Below, piece after piece: positions 8,120-17,950 of a stretch of 64,000 nucleotides of DNA; position 1 is the first letter of the stretch, and the number at the start of each line of letters is the position of its first letter. Location: the NCBI RefSeq assembly GCF_022024015.1, contig NZ_CP091786.1:3534001-3598000 (forward strand). The letters run 5' to 3'. The stretch comes from Prevotella sp. E9-3 (GTDB taxonomy: Bacteria; Bacteroidota; Bacteroidia; Bacteroidales; Bacteroidaceae). Made by a program: the position numbers and the translations under genes. The notes under the pieces are model-generated. The model made no database searches and was not told where the DNA came from. It saw only the letters and a list, made by a program, of their open reading frames with translations.

Positions 8120-10009
8120 CTATCTTATTACTACTTTCTTGTTCTTGTTCAGATAGATTCCCTTGGCAGGTGCCTTTGTTGCACGACCCATAAGATCGTA
8201 ATACAAAGAATCGCCAGAGAAAGTATGACGCATCTCGCTGATACCAGTAAGAACACTTCCCTCTACGCTGATGCTAACTTCCGTATTTTCGGGCACAGCA
8301 AAGAAAGCGCTCAAACCCTTGATTTCTTCGCCTTCGGCAGGTTTCTTTAATGAACCATCCAACTGCAGCAGAAGGTTTGTACCATCGCTCAGCAGAGCCT
8401 GTTTGCCATAGGTACCAACAAACTGGACGTTGCCTTCGACTACACTCACAGGTGCCGACTGCGAAATAGTAAGGTCGGCGGTAAACGAGGTTGGTGCCTT
8501 CTCAGGATTGATCAGACAGGGCACACCGGCCTCAACAGTCGTTGCCAGTTCGAAATTAATCACATTGTTCACCACATTCTTAAATGCGGCAACCTTGGTA
8601 TTGGCACCAAAGATGTCCGCAATCTGTTCGGCGGTGAGACTAAAAGGAACGCAAAGAGTGTTCCATTGATTTGCCGTGAGCGTTTTAACGGTTTTCACAT
8701 CGGTGGTCAAAGGGGCTGGAAGAACAGACGACTCCTGAATTTCACTCAGAACGAGAGGCTCGTATGGCTGTTCACTCTGAAGCAAGCGGAAAGCATTTCC
8801 ATTGCCAGCGGGCACATCATAGCAGAAAGCCTCATCCTCGATATAAGTAAGCGGATTCAGCTCTACATCCAGATAGCGTGCGCTTTCGCCGGCAAAATTG
8901 TCGAACAGGTCAACACTTAGAATGTTTCCCTCAGCATCGAAGTGAGTAAGCGTCAGGTTATCTACTTTTCCTCTATGCGTAGCATTATTAGAGCCATCGG
9001 CACGCAGTCCGACACCTCCGTCGTTCAGACGCTCCAAATCGGTCATGTCACACTGAACGAACGAATTCTGTAACTTTCCGTCAATATAAGTGTTGACAAT
9101 ATTTCCATCGACCTTGATGGTTACGTGATGCCACTGGTTCAGAAAGGCATCGCCGTCAAAATCAGGGAAATTAGCGCTGGCAGCATGTGCTTTCCAATTC
9201 TCGTTTCCATTGTCCAGATGGTAATAGATGATGGTGCGGTTCTGGTTCTCATACCAGGGCGACAGCTGCCACATATAGTTGCTGCCGTTCTTACCAATGC
9301 CAAATACCAAAGAGAGGAATCCCTCCTCGATATACACGTCGGCATCAACGGCATAGTGCATATCTACAGCATCAAGAAACATATTCTTCGGGAAGTACTT
9401 CACCTCGCTCAGGTTGCGTCCCTCTGTGGTAATGGTGCCGTTCTCCCAAATGGGGTCGTTCTGCCAGTTGCCATCGGTAGTTTCGAAATCCTCATAATAG
9501 AGGATGCGCCCCGAATCATCGTCAGTAATCTTGAAATAGTCATAGCTGGCCGATTCGTTAGTATTGCCGTCGTGGTCCTGTCGAGTGCCTACCATACCAA
9601 AGCGGAAATTTCCGTCGCGCGAGTCAATGAGCACATCGATATCATCGTCAGCCTTTCTCAGATAGGTATCGGCATGGGTACCATTGTCACTAACGACAAT
9701 CTTTGTTACAAACCAGTCGGTAGTGTTCAGCGTTACGCCATAGTTTCTGGTATCTATCTCGCCCAGAAGAATACCGCCCACCTTCCAGTCGTGAGGGCGG
9801 AAAAGAGATTTTGTTCCGTCCTGACCCACATTGAACTGCCACATGCAGATAGAGCCTCCAAAACCCTCGAACACGCGGAAAGCGAGTCCGGCACCCACGG
9901 CATTGATCTTGAACTTGGTTTCGATGGTGTAGTTGTCCGAAATACGGTAACCCCACGCACTAACTCCCACCATCAGAGTGGCTAAACATGTTAAGAAAAA
10001 TTTTCTCAT
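8120..10009 (-). CDS. Secreted protein with tandem LamG-like (concanavalin-type) domains
   Basis: A signal peptide (MRKFFLTCLATLMVGVSAWG) precedes two related beta-sandwich regions, about residues 25-175 and 200-370. Each contains an MWQ motif (ICMWQFNVG, YMWQLSPW). A beta-rich region follows, and the last 25 residues (YDLMGRATKAPAKGIYL and a basic end) match the C-terminal tail common on secreted Prevotella/Bacteroides proteins. The first domain clearly resembles the C-terminal domain of the neighbouring GH106-like enzyme. Likely a surface or secreted glycan-handling protein; no catalytic motif was recognised. It probably forms an operon with the upstream hydrolase (64-nt gap). Confidence 0.65.
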   Translation of the reverse strand: MRKFFLTCLATLMVGVSAWGYRISDNYTIETKFKINAVGAGLAFRVFEGFGGSICMWQFNVGQDGTKSLFRPHDWKVGGILLGEIDTRNYGVTLNTTDWFVTKIVVSDNGTHADTYLRKADDDIDVLIDSRDGNFRFGMVGTRQDHDGNTNESASYDYFKITDDDSGRILYYEDFETTDGNWQNDPIWENGTITTEGRNLSEVKYFPKNMFLDAVDMHYAVDADVYIEEGFLSLVFGIGKNGSNYMWQLSPWYENQNRTIIYYHLDNGNENWKAHAASANFPDFDGDAFLNQWHHVTIKVDGNIVNTYIDGKLQNSFVQCDMTDLERLNDGGVGLRADGSNNATHRGKVDNLTLTHFDAEGNILSVDLFDNFAGESARYLDVELNPLTYIEDEAFCYDVPAGNGNAFRLLQSEQPYEPLVLSEIQESSVLPAPLTTDVKTVKTLTANQWNTLCVPFSLTAEQIADIFGANTKVAAFKNVVNNVINFELATTVEAGVPCLINPEKAPTSFTADLTISQSAPVSVVEGNVQFVGTYGKQALLSDGTNLLLQLDGSLKKPAEGEEIKGLSAFFAVPENTEVSISVEGSVLTGISEMRHTFSGDSLYYDLMGRATKAPAKGIYLNKNKKVVIR

Positions 10010-10073
10010 AATTGTTGGTTTTTAGTTTTTAATAATAAGGTAATTAAAAATGATTATAATGTTGAGTTGTTTT

Positions 10074-12995
10074 TTATCGAATCATGCTATACTTCTTTCC
10101 TCCGGCAATGGCTATTCCATGAAACGGCTTTCCCTCTGGAACGGGCCGCCCGTCAATGTTCCAGAATTTGGACGACATGCTATATACATGAAGAGCATTT
10201 ACAGCACTCGGAACCTTATTGAGCCACGCCAGCACATCGTGCGACATCTGACCTTCCACCTTGAGCCATCCCGAGACGACAGAGCCGGCAGAAAAAGGAT
10301 TGCTATTACTGAAATCGGCCGTAAACACCTGTGTTTCCCTGATGGTATTATCAGTGGGATTGCTGGTAAGAGTAGTAATGCACACATCGTCAAAGCGGGC
10401 TATCTCTGTTTTTCCGAAAGCATCATCATGGGCCTGGCGGAAACCTATTCTCCCAAAGACGTAACTACCTCCGCGTTCGTCAACCAGCACATCGTTGATA
10501 TAAGTCTTGATATAGGACTCCTCCTCAATCTCGAGCTTCAGGCGAAACGGACTTCCTATTTCAAGACCGAGCTCGGCAGGCAGGTCTATCTCGCCCAGCA
10601 CAGAGGGATTGCCCCCCATCCAACGGTGAGGGCGCAGGCGTGGATGCTGTGGATTGGACATATTGATCTGCCACATGCAGTAGTTCTGCTGATCGGCAAT
10701 ACTGAAACAGACTCCTGCAGAGAGTTGATCCACCTCAGCCTGCATCTCGATAGTATATGACTGCTTCTTTTCTACAGGCTCAACAGGTGAGCCATTATCC
10801 AACAACAGTCCTTCTTCCACCAGAAACACCGACTGACAGGGACGGAGCTGCAAACGAAACTCAACAAAACCTTCATCGACGGTATTCAGTTCAGGAACAA
10901 CAGTCTGGCCTGTATGCGGATTGAGCAGCACGAATTTAGAGGCTGCCGTTCTTATGCGAATGGTATTGGTGGCCGATGTGGCATCAATATTGCCGAAATA
11001 GAACACCTCACGCCCGTCAATCACCTTGTGAAGATAGTTGAACGGATGGGGGCCGTCACTGAATGCCACATCACGCCGGGGCAGGAGTTCACTCATCACG
11101 GCACCCAAGGTCTCGACACTTGGTACCGGAATGAACCGGGCTTTGTTGACTGCCGACTCAAGCATCCGATTGACAATCGCTTTCACTTCGTCATCGCCTT
11201 CCTCGCCATCGGCAGCCTGTTGAGGATACTGCGTGGTGAACACTACTTTCACCCCCTCGTTCCAGGCCTGTTCTATCTTGCGAAGGTTGGCCAATGAAAT
11301 CACTTTTACACCAGGAAGGAGTATCATGTTGAAATGCTCGGTATTCACCTTGTTGCTCATCACAAGCTGACCATTGGCCACAGTACAGCGATCATCCATG
11401 GTCTCGGGATGAAGATAGGTAAAGTCGATACCTAAATCGTCGGTCAACAGATGTGAGATACGGGGATAGTCGGTACCTTCCACTTCCACACCGCCTTCGT
11501 AATATCCTTTCGGACCATCAAACTTATGTCCGGCATACTGTGTCTGAATAGGATACAGAACGGCCACATCGGCCACATGGCGCCCCGGGCGTTCCAACAC
11601 ATAATTCAGTCGCGCAAGGAAACGGTTGAACGCAGGCAGTTCGCTGTTGTAGAGCGGATTTCTCCACGATAGCTCAGGCAGGAACGTCACATCCCTGTCG
11701 TTATACCATACGGCATGGGGAATCAGGTGGTTGATGCCTTTGGTATATTGCTCAATAGCTGTCTCGTAGAGTTTCTCAACGGGGATGTTTCCCATCGCAC
11801 CGAAAGTCTCCGACATTACATACGTCTTGTCCCAGTTGTTGGCCGATGACGACACCACTTTATAGAAATCTTCCGTAGCACGCCCGTTGCCTATCTTGTC
11901 GATGCCGGGCATACCGAGATACTTGCCTACCAGCATCAGGTCGCCTGCCACACTGGTGGGATTGGCTATCTCTTCCTGATCCTGATGGCCAGTGGCCAAT
12001 ATACCATGAGCCTCAGCCCAGTCGCTGATGGTCTTCATGAATCCCTCACTATAAAGGGTAGAGTGAAGGCCGAACATCAGATTGCGGGCATAGGCTGTCT
12101 TCGGTCCTATATCATACCACAGAGCGGGATAGAGCATCTCGGGAGAGAAGCCATAACGCTGTTCAAACTGCTCGTTGAAATCATTAGTCCACATGCGGCC
12201 TTGTGCACGGTACATCGTAGGCTCGTCAAAAAAGGTAGAGACAATGGCTTTACCAAAGTGCTCGCCGAAATGGCGATAATAGGCCTCGTGAGTATCCTGC
12301 ACAAACAGGCTCACAGCCTCCTGCGACAGGTAGTCAACATTGGGATCGCCATCCGCCACACACTGAAACACCATCACACGCCAGTTGCTGCTCTCAGGTG
12401 CCGTCCATTTCAGATGTTGGGTCTCGGCGTCATAGTATTCACGCAGGGGTAGAATTTCCTTTGTGGTTTTGTTCCATGCCACCAGCGACATCAGTTTGCC
12501 ACTCAAAGGCAGCTTGCGGTCGAAGGTAGCGCCGCTGCCCACCATATATTCCATCTTGTCCAGTCGCTTGATGGTGTGGTCGGGATGATTGTTCTTAAAC
12601 GTAGTAACGCCCGAGCCGTTGATAGCCCCCATGCTGCCGCTTGGAAAGCCATACTCATCATATATGGACATAGAAGCGCCGTGCAAACTGGCGTAGTCAA
12701 CAGCCATTTTGTAGAGATTGAAATAATCGGCCGACAGATACTGAGGACGGAATCCTTGCCCGAAAGGCAGGATTGCACATCCTCCGTAGCCGTCTTTTTC
12801 GATCATTTGTTGAAGTTGTTGTTCAAGTACAGTACCTGAAACTCGTGTGTTGTTCCAAAACCACAAGGGTATTGGACGCCATTTCATGGAAGGTTTGGCA
12901 AAATCTGCCGTCGTCAGAAGTGGTGCATCATCGGCCGACATGGACAATGAAATCATCCAACAGCCAATCATCATCATCAAAAATCGTTTATACAT
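10074..12995 (-). CDS. GH106-like secreted glycoside hydrolase with C-terminal LamG-like domain
   Basis: A signal peptide (residues 1-21) is followed by a catalytic region that resembles the GH106 alpha-L-rhamnosidase family: WRPIPLWFWNN near residue 38, a leading KDGYGGCAI turn, SIYDEYGFPSG near 110, and FFDEPTMY near 258 with candidate acidic residues. The last 230 residues contain a LamG-like module (CMWQINM) like that of the next gene, then a secretion-type tail. Substrate is inferred to be a plant or host glycan containing rhamnose or a related sugar. It is divergent from an AraC regulator, which probably controls it. The family assignment is moderate and could be a related unclassified family. 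Confidence 0.6.
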   Translation of the reverse strand: MYKRFLMMMIGCWMISLSMSADDAPLLTTADFAKPSMKWRPIPLWFWNNTRVSGTVLEQQLQQMIEKDGYGGCAILPFGQGFRPQYLSADYFNLYKMAVDYASLHGASMSIYDEYGFPSGSMGAINGSGVTTFKNNHPDHTIKRLDKMEYMVGSGATFDRKLPLSGKLMSLVAWNKTTKEILPLREYYDAETQHLKWTAPESSNWRVMVFQCVADGDPNVDYLSQEAVSLFVQDTHEAYYRHFGEHFGKAIVSTFFDEPTMYRAQGRMWTNDFNEQFEQRYGFSPEMLYPALWYDIGPKTAYARNLMFGLHSTLYSEGFMKTISDWAEAHGILATGHQDQEEIANPTSVAGDLMLVGKYLGMPGIDKIGNGRATEDFYKVVSSSANNWDKTYVMSETFGAMGNIPVEKLYETAIEQYTKGINHLIPHAVWYNDRDVTFLPELSWRNPLYNSELPAFNRFLARLNYVLERPGRHVADVAVLYPIQTQYAGHKFDGPKGYYEGGVEVEGTDYPRISHLLTDDLGIDFTYLHPETMDDRCTVANGQLVMSNKVNTEHFNMILLPGVKVISLANLRKIEQAWNEGVKVVFTTQYPQQAADGEEGDDEVKAIVNRMLESAVNKARFIPVPSVETLGAVMSELLPRRDVAFSDGPHPFNYLHKVIDGREVFYFGNIDATSATNTIRIRTAASKFVLLNPHTGQTVVPELNTVDEGFVEFRLQLRPCQSVFLVEEGLLLDNGSPVEPVEKKQSYTIEMQAEVDQLSAGVCFSIADQQNYCMWQINMSNPQHPRLRPHRWMGGNPSVLGEIDLPAELGLEIGSPFRLKLEIEEESYIKTYINDVLVDERGGSYVFGRIGFRQAHDDAFGKTEIARFDDVCITTLTSNPTDNTIRETQVFTADFSNSNPFSAGSVVSGWLKVEGQMSHDVLAWLNKVPSAVNALHVYSMSSKFWNIDGRPVPEGKPFHGIAIAGGKKYSMIR

Positions 12996-13093
12996 TATTA
13001 CTTATATATAGATGTTAGTTAAAAAATTCAATTTATAGTTTTTGATACTATGGTTAAAAGGTTGCAATATGCTACTAAATCTTATTTTCGGTG

Positions 13094-13101
13094 CAAAAAT
13101 A
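13094..13101 (-). promoter_or_regulatory. -7 box for the GH106-like operon
   Basis: On the minus strand this reads TATTTTTG, about 100 nt before the hydrolase ATG at 12995. A CAAA at 13117-13120 could be the -33 box but the spacing (15 nt) is short. Confidence 0.35.
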
Positions 13102-13175
13102 CGCAAATCAACGCTTCAAAAAGTATAATTTTTGATATTTTAGGTATAAGATATGATTAATCCAAGAAAAAGTTA

Positions 13176-13183
13176 TAATTTTG
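13176..13183 (+). promoter_or_regulatory. -7 box for the AraC regulator
   Basis: TAATTTTG overlaps the first possible start codon (TTG 13181) of the regulator frame. Transcription would therefore begin downstream of it, which favours the ATG at 13226 as the real start. Confidence 0.5.
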
Positions 13184-13225
13184 CAGTCAGAAAAGAACTA
13201 CTATTATTATCAAGACATTCTCAGG

Positions 13226-14110
13226 ATGCAAAACAGCAAATATCTCGTTGCCAACGAACAGAGCCGAAAACTGGGATTGGCAGTCAGCACCGTTGGGCAC
13301 GAACACTTGAAACCCTTCGAGCACTACCCCACCAGCGGACACGCCAAGGGCTATTACTTCAACACAGCCACAGGCAGAATACTCCAGGAATATCAGATAC
13401 TGTTCATTGTAGAAGGCGAAGGAGTGTTCTCGTCGAGCCATGTGACCGACGTAAGAGTAAAGGCCGGAAATATCATTATGCTATTCCCGGGAGAATGGCA
13501 CAGTTATCATCCGGATGCTGAAGTGGGATGGAACCTGTATTGGATAGGTTTCAAAGGCGACATCATCAACCCGTACTTAAATGCTGGAATACTGTCGGCA
13601 GAAAAGCCCATCTACTATGTAGGACAATCATTGGAGATCACGAACCTGTACGAGTCGGCCATTCATCTGGCCGAAGAAGAGCAGATGTGCATGAACATGG
13701 TACTGAGCGGCATAGTGCTCCACCTCATCGGAATGATTCACTATCAGGAACAGAGTCTTGTTCAGATTGACCACGACGAGAATATTGAACTGATCACAAA
13801 GGCCCGTTCGCTGATACGTGAGAATATCGAGACCGACCTCTCCATTCAGGATATTGCCACCCAGTTAGGCACCAGCTACAGCAACCTGCGCAAGCTATTC
13901 CGCAAATATACAGGTATGCCGCCTACACAATACCAAAACGAGCTGCGCCTTCAGGAGGCTTGCAATCTGGTGACATACACCAATCTGCCCATCAAGGAGA
14001 TTGCCTATCGCCTATTCTTCGACACCCCTCAGTATTTCTCTATCACCTTCAAGAAGAAGACTGGTTTCACTCCGCATGAATACAGGGTACTCTCACGGCG
14101 TAAAGAATAA
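13226..14110 (+). CDS. AraC family transcriptional regulator
   Basis: The N-terminal half looks like a cupin-type sensor (QEYQILFIVEGEGVF, then GNIIMLFPGEWHSY). The C-terminal 100 residues form the double helix-turn-helix of AraC proteins: SIQDIATQLGTSYSNLRKLF and the signature ending QYFSITFKKKTGFTPHEYR. It probably senses a sugar and activates the divergent GH106-like operon. The start at 13226 was chosen because a -7 promoter box overlaps the earlier TTG start. Length 295 residues is normal for this type. Confidence 0.85.
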   Translation: MQNSKYLVANEQSRKLGLAVSTVGHEHLKPFEHYPTSGHAKGYYFNTATGRILQEYQILFIVEGEGVFSSSHVTDVRVKAGNIIMLFPGEWHSYHPDAEVGWNLYWIGFKGDIINPYLNAGILSAEKPIYYVGQSLEITNLYESAIHLAEEEQMCMNMVLSGIVLHLIGMIHYQEQSLVQIDHDENIELITKARSLIRENIETDLSIQDIATQLGTSYSNLRKLFRKYTGMPPTQYQNELRLQEACNLVTYTNLPIKEIAYRLFFDTPQYFSITFKKKTGFTPHEYRVLSRRKE

Positions 14111-14221
14111 ATCACTGGGGAGGTTGTCTTGAAATAAATTCACCGAATTCACTCAAACAACCTGTCACCAGTAATCTTTTAATTAATCCAAGAAAAAAAG
14201 AAGGGAACTCCTATGCGCAAA

Positions 14222-15046
14222 CTATTCCTTGAACACGATTCTGTCGGCCAACTGTAGGAAGTAGTCGTTCGACCAAATATCCAGTTCGTGAGGGTTATCT
14301 ACAAAACCTATAACATCCTCCTTCACTCGCTCAATGTCTGTTGTTGATAACTTTTCGCGGAGTTGACTCATAAAATCTTCTTTGCTAGTCTCCTCACCAC
14401 TAAATACATGGATGCGCTCTTGCAAGTGCTTGAAATCGAGAGGCACATTCCATCGGACATACCACTCGAAGTCATACCAGTCGCGACCTTTTACTCTGCG
14501 TTGCCAGGCCCTATAAACCAATGCATGCATTTTGCCGGCAAAGAGGTCGGGCAACGTAAAACAGCGCGTCATAAACGAATATGGCTGTTGCAGAGCCAAT
14601 TGTTCAGTTTCAAAAGCCAAAGGCGGATCTGTGTCAAGTTCAAGTTTCACCTTTACCGTTTTCTTGGTCTGAAACTTTATGTCGTAAACCTCTGTATTCT
14701 CCTTCAGGAAAGCCGATTCTACACGCCCGAAGATTTTCTTTTCCTTCTTGACGATGCTCACTTCATGACCAGCTAAGCGAAACTCTTCAATAATGGCAGG
14801 GAAATAATTCTCGATATGAATATCATTGCGTTTCTCTATCAGAGAGAAATCCATATCCTCAGAAAATCTTGGCAGATTGTGAAATAGTCTCAGACAGGTG
14901 CCTCCATAAAAAGCAGCATGCTGAAAGAAGCCCCCACGATGTAGTCCTGCCAGGGCTATGTGTTGCATCACTTCCTGTTCTACATTAGGCGTAGCCGTAC
15001 CCCGCTTTTGGGTATAAGCAGCTACCATCTGATCATAAATCGTCAT
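14222..15046 (-). CDS. AbiEii-type nucleotidyltransferase toxin
   Basis: The 274-residue protein carries the nucleotidyltransferase signature GGTCLRLFHNLPRFSEDMDFS near residue 48, as in AbiEii/type IV toxins, which act in phage defence by growth arrest. The upstream gene is an AbiEi-like antitoxin and the two overlap by 4 bp (ATGA at 15043-15046), the usual antitoxin-first arrangement. The pair is complete by length. The target of this particular toxin cannot be read from sequence. Confidence 0.85.
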   Translation of the reverse strand: MTIYDQMVAAYTQKRGTATPNVEQEVMQHIALAGLHRGGFFQHAAFYGGTCLRLFHNLPRFSEDMDFSLIEKRNDIHIENYFPAIIEEFRLAGHEVSIVKKEKKIFGRVESAFLKENTEVYDIKFQTKKTVKVKLELDTDPPLAFETEQLALQQPYSFMTRCFTLPDLFAGKMHALVYRAWQRRVKGRDWYDFEWYVRWNVPLDFKHLQERIHVFSGEETSKEDFMSQLREKLSTTDIERVKEDVIGFVDNPHELDIWSNDYFLQLADRIVFKE

Positions 15047-15672
15047 CGTTTCAGAATTTTGACAAGGTTATTCAATATATTCTCCTTCCGTCCAAACTTT
15101 GCGCAAGCCTCGATTATGTTGACATTGAACGTGGGCAGCTCGTCCATGTCGAAACGGATATCCTCTTCCAAGTATTGCCAAAGGCCTTTGACAGACTGGT
15201 GAGGCAGATAGGTGTCGTGGAGTATTAAATCGCAGAGAGCCTTTTCACGACTGGCTATCAGAAAAGAGACACCATTTTCTTCTACGCTATCGATGCCAAT
15301 GGCAAAGTATTCAGGCTTTACCTGCTCGTACGTGAATCTTCCTAAGGAGTTTTCAAACTTACGGGAGTGCTTGGTAGTAACAGAAGTCATCGTATAAACC
15401 TGCTCGGGTATCAGTCCGTACCAGCGAAGCGCCCATTGTTGAGACACATACGAAGGACCATAAATATGATTGGCACAGAGGCAGGCATTCACAGGCTTCC
15501 TACTTACCTCTTCGCTCACCACATAGAGTCCGCGTTTCAGACGAATAAGCTGTCCTTCTTTCTCTAGAGCCCTGATCTTTTCGCTGGGTGACAACAAGTA
15601 ATCATAGCAAGCAGCAATGGTGCCTGTCTGCACAGGAACATTCCCAAACTTTACTAACGGGTTTATCTTCAT
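15043..15672 (-). CDS. AbiEi-type antitoxin/transcriptional regulator
   Basis: The protein begins MKINPLVKFGNVPVQTG, includes a winged-helix-like region with GQLIRLKRGLYVV near residue 45, and continues with the YGPSYVSQQWALRWYGLIP motif typical of AbiEi antitoxins. A start at 15702 adds ten residues, but ATG 15672 gives a better family start. It would repress its own operon and neutralise the nucleotidyltransferase toxin that overlaps its 3' end. Confidence 0.85.
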   Translation of the reverse strand: MKINPLVKFGNVPVQTGTIAACYDYLLSPSEKIRALEKEGQLIRLKRGLYVVSEEVSRKPVNACLCANHIYGPSYVSQQWALRWYGLIPEQVYTMTSVTTKHSRKFENSLGRFTYEQVKPEYFAIGIDSVEENGVSFLIASREKALCDLILHDTYLPHQSVKGLWQYLEEDIRFDMDELPTFNVNIIEACAKFGRKENILNNLVKILKR

Positions 15673-15865
15673 GTCATATATATTTAGATGCAAATCTAAC
15701 AAATCCCGTACACTTATCCAAGTTTTTCCTTGTTTTCTGTGCGAATTTTAATAATTTTTATCCGTATTCTGATTTCCACAAAAACAGGTGCCAATTCCTC
15801 CCTGACTCCTAAAGCGCACAAATGATGGCGCCGCTGTCGAGATTAAGACAATCTGAAAAATAAAT

Positions 15866-15891
15866 GGGTGGACCACCATTGTGATCCACCC
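15866..15891 (-). terminator. Terminator after the lipoprotein gene
   Basis: On the minus strand a GGGTGGA/TCCACCC stem follows the stop codon at 15898, then ATTTATTTTT. This fits Rho-independent termination. Confidence 0.65.
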
Positions 15892-15897
15892 TGCTTA

Positions 15898-17316
15898 TTA
15901 CTTGTTGGCAAAGGGATTTACGCTTGGGATGCGTACGTCGGCAGTGATATAGTGCAGACTGTACTCCTGATTATCAACATAAAGAGTTGTACTGAATTTA
16001 TGTTTTAAACCGTAAGTGGAAACTTGATTGGAATACCCCTTTACTTTTTCAGGAAATGCCCCGTTAAACTCGTTTTCTTCGTACCACGAGGCATTGGCGG
16101 CGAGAATCTTTTGCCAGTATTCCAAAAAGCTTCCAAGGTCATTGAGGTCTATTCCTGAACCATTTTGATATGCGTTATAAGGAGTCGCAAATGGAATGTT
16201 AGAAGAATACGAACTATGTCTTTGATCAAAGTAAACATTATCATGTCCACATAAATTACAAACAATGGTGTCAATATCTTTTTTTGTTGATGTCATAGAA
16301 GCAAGGACATCCATAGTCGCCTGGCTTATTCCCATATCTGAAAGCGTAGATGTGATAGTCACTTTCCATACCTGATTGTCATAGTCGGGCACGGCGTTGC
16401 AGACGATATGCTTTTTCAATTCATTCTTACTGTAACCACCTGTCTTGATCGTCGCAATTTCACTCAACACAGGATAGGAGCCGACAAGTTTGAACTCTGC
16501 ATAATAATAATCTTCCCCACTATCCAATATCATTTCGTCTCCATTGTAATAATAAGTACTGATATAAGCTCTAACATAACCTGCATCTACATAGCCTATA
16601 GACAATCCGTTTTTCTCTCCCGAAATTCGTTCTTTGACTTTCGCTGAGGTAAGAAGGGATTTGTCCTTAGCACATACGACACCATTATTAATATAATTTC
16701 CACTATACCCCAAACTGAAATCAATATAAGTCCGTTCGTAGCTTAAAACGGTAGTACCAATTCCTGCTTTCATATTCTGCTCCTGCACCATTGTCTCAAC
16801 GTCCTTTGTGGTGAAAGAATCAGTCTTTCCATAAATTGGGATATTCTCTCCTGTCTGAATAAAGGATCTGTAATAATACTTCGTGTTTTGATACAAATTC
16901 TCAAACGGAATAGTGAACTGGCGATCGTCTTTCAGCTTTCCCTCTTTCTTTATGGTATTATAAATGGGTGTACCCATATATCCGTATGTCACTCCCGATG
17001 GAAACGTTTCATCTGTTGACACCTCTATACCAAACTTCATCAGGCCACCATAAAGGAGCTTCATTGAATCGGAAAGATTTACATAGCCGTTGATATTGGC
17101 AGTAAACGCTCCATCCCAATCCATGCTGATGTTTTCAATGCCACCCGTAACCACTAAATCCGTGGTATTGTTTTTACCCTTGTCGGCTGACGGGATATCA
17201 TTTTGTTCGTCCTTAACAGCAGGACCGTTCTCATCCTCGTCATTATCACTACTACAAGAAACGAATCCCAACAAAAGGGTAGCGAGTAAGAAAAATTTCC
17301 AGTTATGCATATTCAT
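15898..17316 (-). CDS. Secreted lipoprotein of unknown function
   Basis: The N-terminus is a lipoprotein signal with lipobox LLGFVSCSS, the cysteine being at about residue 21, followed by an acidic linker rich in Asp, Glu and Asn (SDNDEDENG), as in many surface lipoproteins of Bacteroidales. The remaining 420 residues are beta-rich with a YYYRSFIQTG-type strand resembling fibronectin III-like repeats of Bacteroidetes lipoproteins. ATG 17310 is an alternative start. It is a single-gene unit with its own terminator. Function not recognised. Confidence 0.65.
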   Translation of the reverse strand: MNMHNWKFFLLATLLLGFVSCSSDNDEDENGPAVKDEQNDIPSADKGKNNTTDLVVTGGIENISMDWDGAFTANINGYVNLSDSMKLLYGGLMKFGIEVSTDETFPSGVTYGYMGTPIYNTIKKEGKLKDDRQFTIPFENLYQNTKYYYRSFIQTGENIPIYGKTDSFTTKDVETMVQEQNMKAGIGTTVLSYERTYIDFSLGYSGNYINNGVVCAKDKSLLTSAKVKERISGEKNGLSIGYVDAGYVRAYISTYYYNGDEMILDSGEDYYYAEFKLVGSYPVLSEIATIKTGGYSKNELKKHIVCNAVPDYDNQVWKVTITSTLSDMGISQATMDVLASMTSTKKDIDTIVCNLCGHDNVYFDQRHSSYSSNIPFATPYNAYQNGSGIDLNDLGSFLEYWQKILAANASWYEENEFNGAFPEKVKGYSNQVSTYGLKHKFSTTLYVDNQEYSLHYITADVRIPSVNPFANK

Positions 17317-17477
17317 TTTTTGATTTGATTATAGACAAATAAGAAAATAGCTATTTACAAATGTACAAACTAATTTCAAAAACGAATTACACTTTTCCAT
17401 TTTTTAACACATCAGGATTTATCAATGAACGCCCTTACGGAAGTGAAATGTTGGTCAATAAATAGACCAACTTTCGA

Positions 17478-17762
17478 GCCCAAAACTCGCACCAAATTCA
17501 CCAAACGGAAAGTGGGTCGGAAATATGCGAGTTTTGAGAGGGGATGGATTGTTTTAGAACTAACTGAATATCAAGCGATTGAATAACTATTGATACTCTT
17601 CTGATATGCTCCTGTAGTAGAACGTCCACTATGCTGCAACTGCCGTTCTATTATAATGCAACCACCATTCAGTTGAAATGCAACTACCATTCAATTGCAA
17701 TACAACTACCATTCAATTGCAGTATAACGGACGTTCAGTTACGGTGAAACAGAAGTACTATT
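17478..17762 (+). repeat. Dispersed repeat copy A, left part (interrupted by IS3 element)
   Basis: This 285-bp stretch matches the reverse complement of about 58625-58910 almost throughout. It begins with an AAACTCGC/GCGAGTTT hairpin and contains five tandem 22-bp units (17635-17744) with the pattern TGCAAnnACCnTTCnnTTGCAA. No gene is visible in 17317-17762 apart from this repeat. Its right part continues at 19292 on the other side of the IS. Confidence 0.85.
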
Positions 17763-17950
17763 TGTACTTTAACGATTTTAGTTGAGTACTTCGAGTCTTA
17801 TTTGTATTTTCGATTGACTTTGGTTAATACTTATTGTTAATCTCAGTTGACTGTTGTTGTTGCTTATTTATGATATCAGTTGACGATGTTTGTTTCTATT
17901 CACAAATTAGGTTGTGCCCCAAAGTCGTCTGCAAAGCTACACAAATAATT

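Noticed and set aside
9125..9985. Long plus-strand frame of 286 codons
   Set aside because: It is antisense to the LamG-like gene, has no signal, family motif or promoter; the minus strand is clearly coding.
17635..17744. Possible CRISPR array (five 22-bp repeats)
   Set aside because: Units follow each other directly with no unique spacers, and no cas genes are near.
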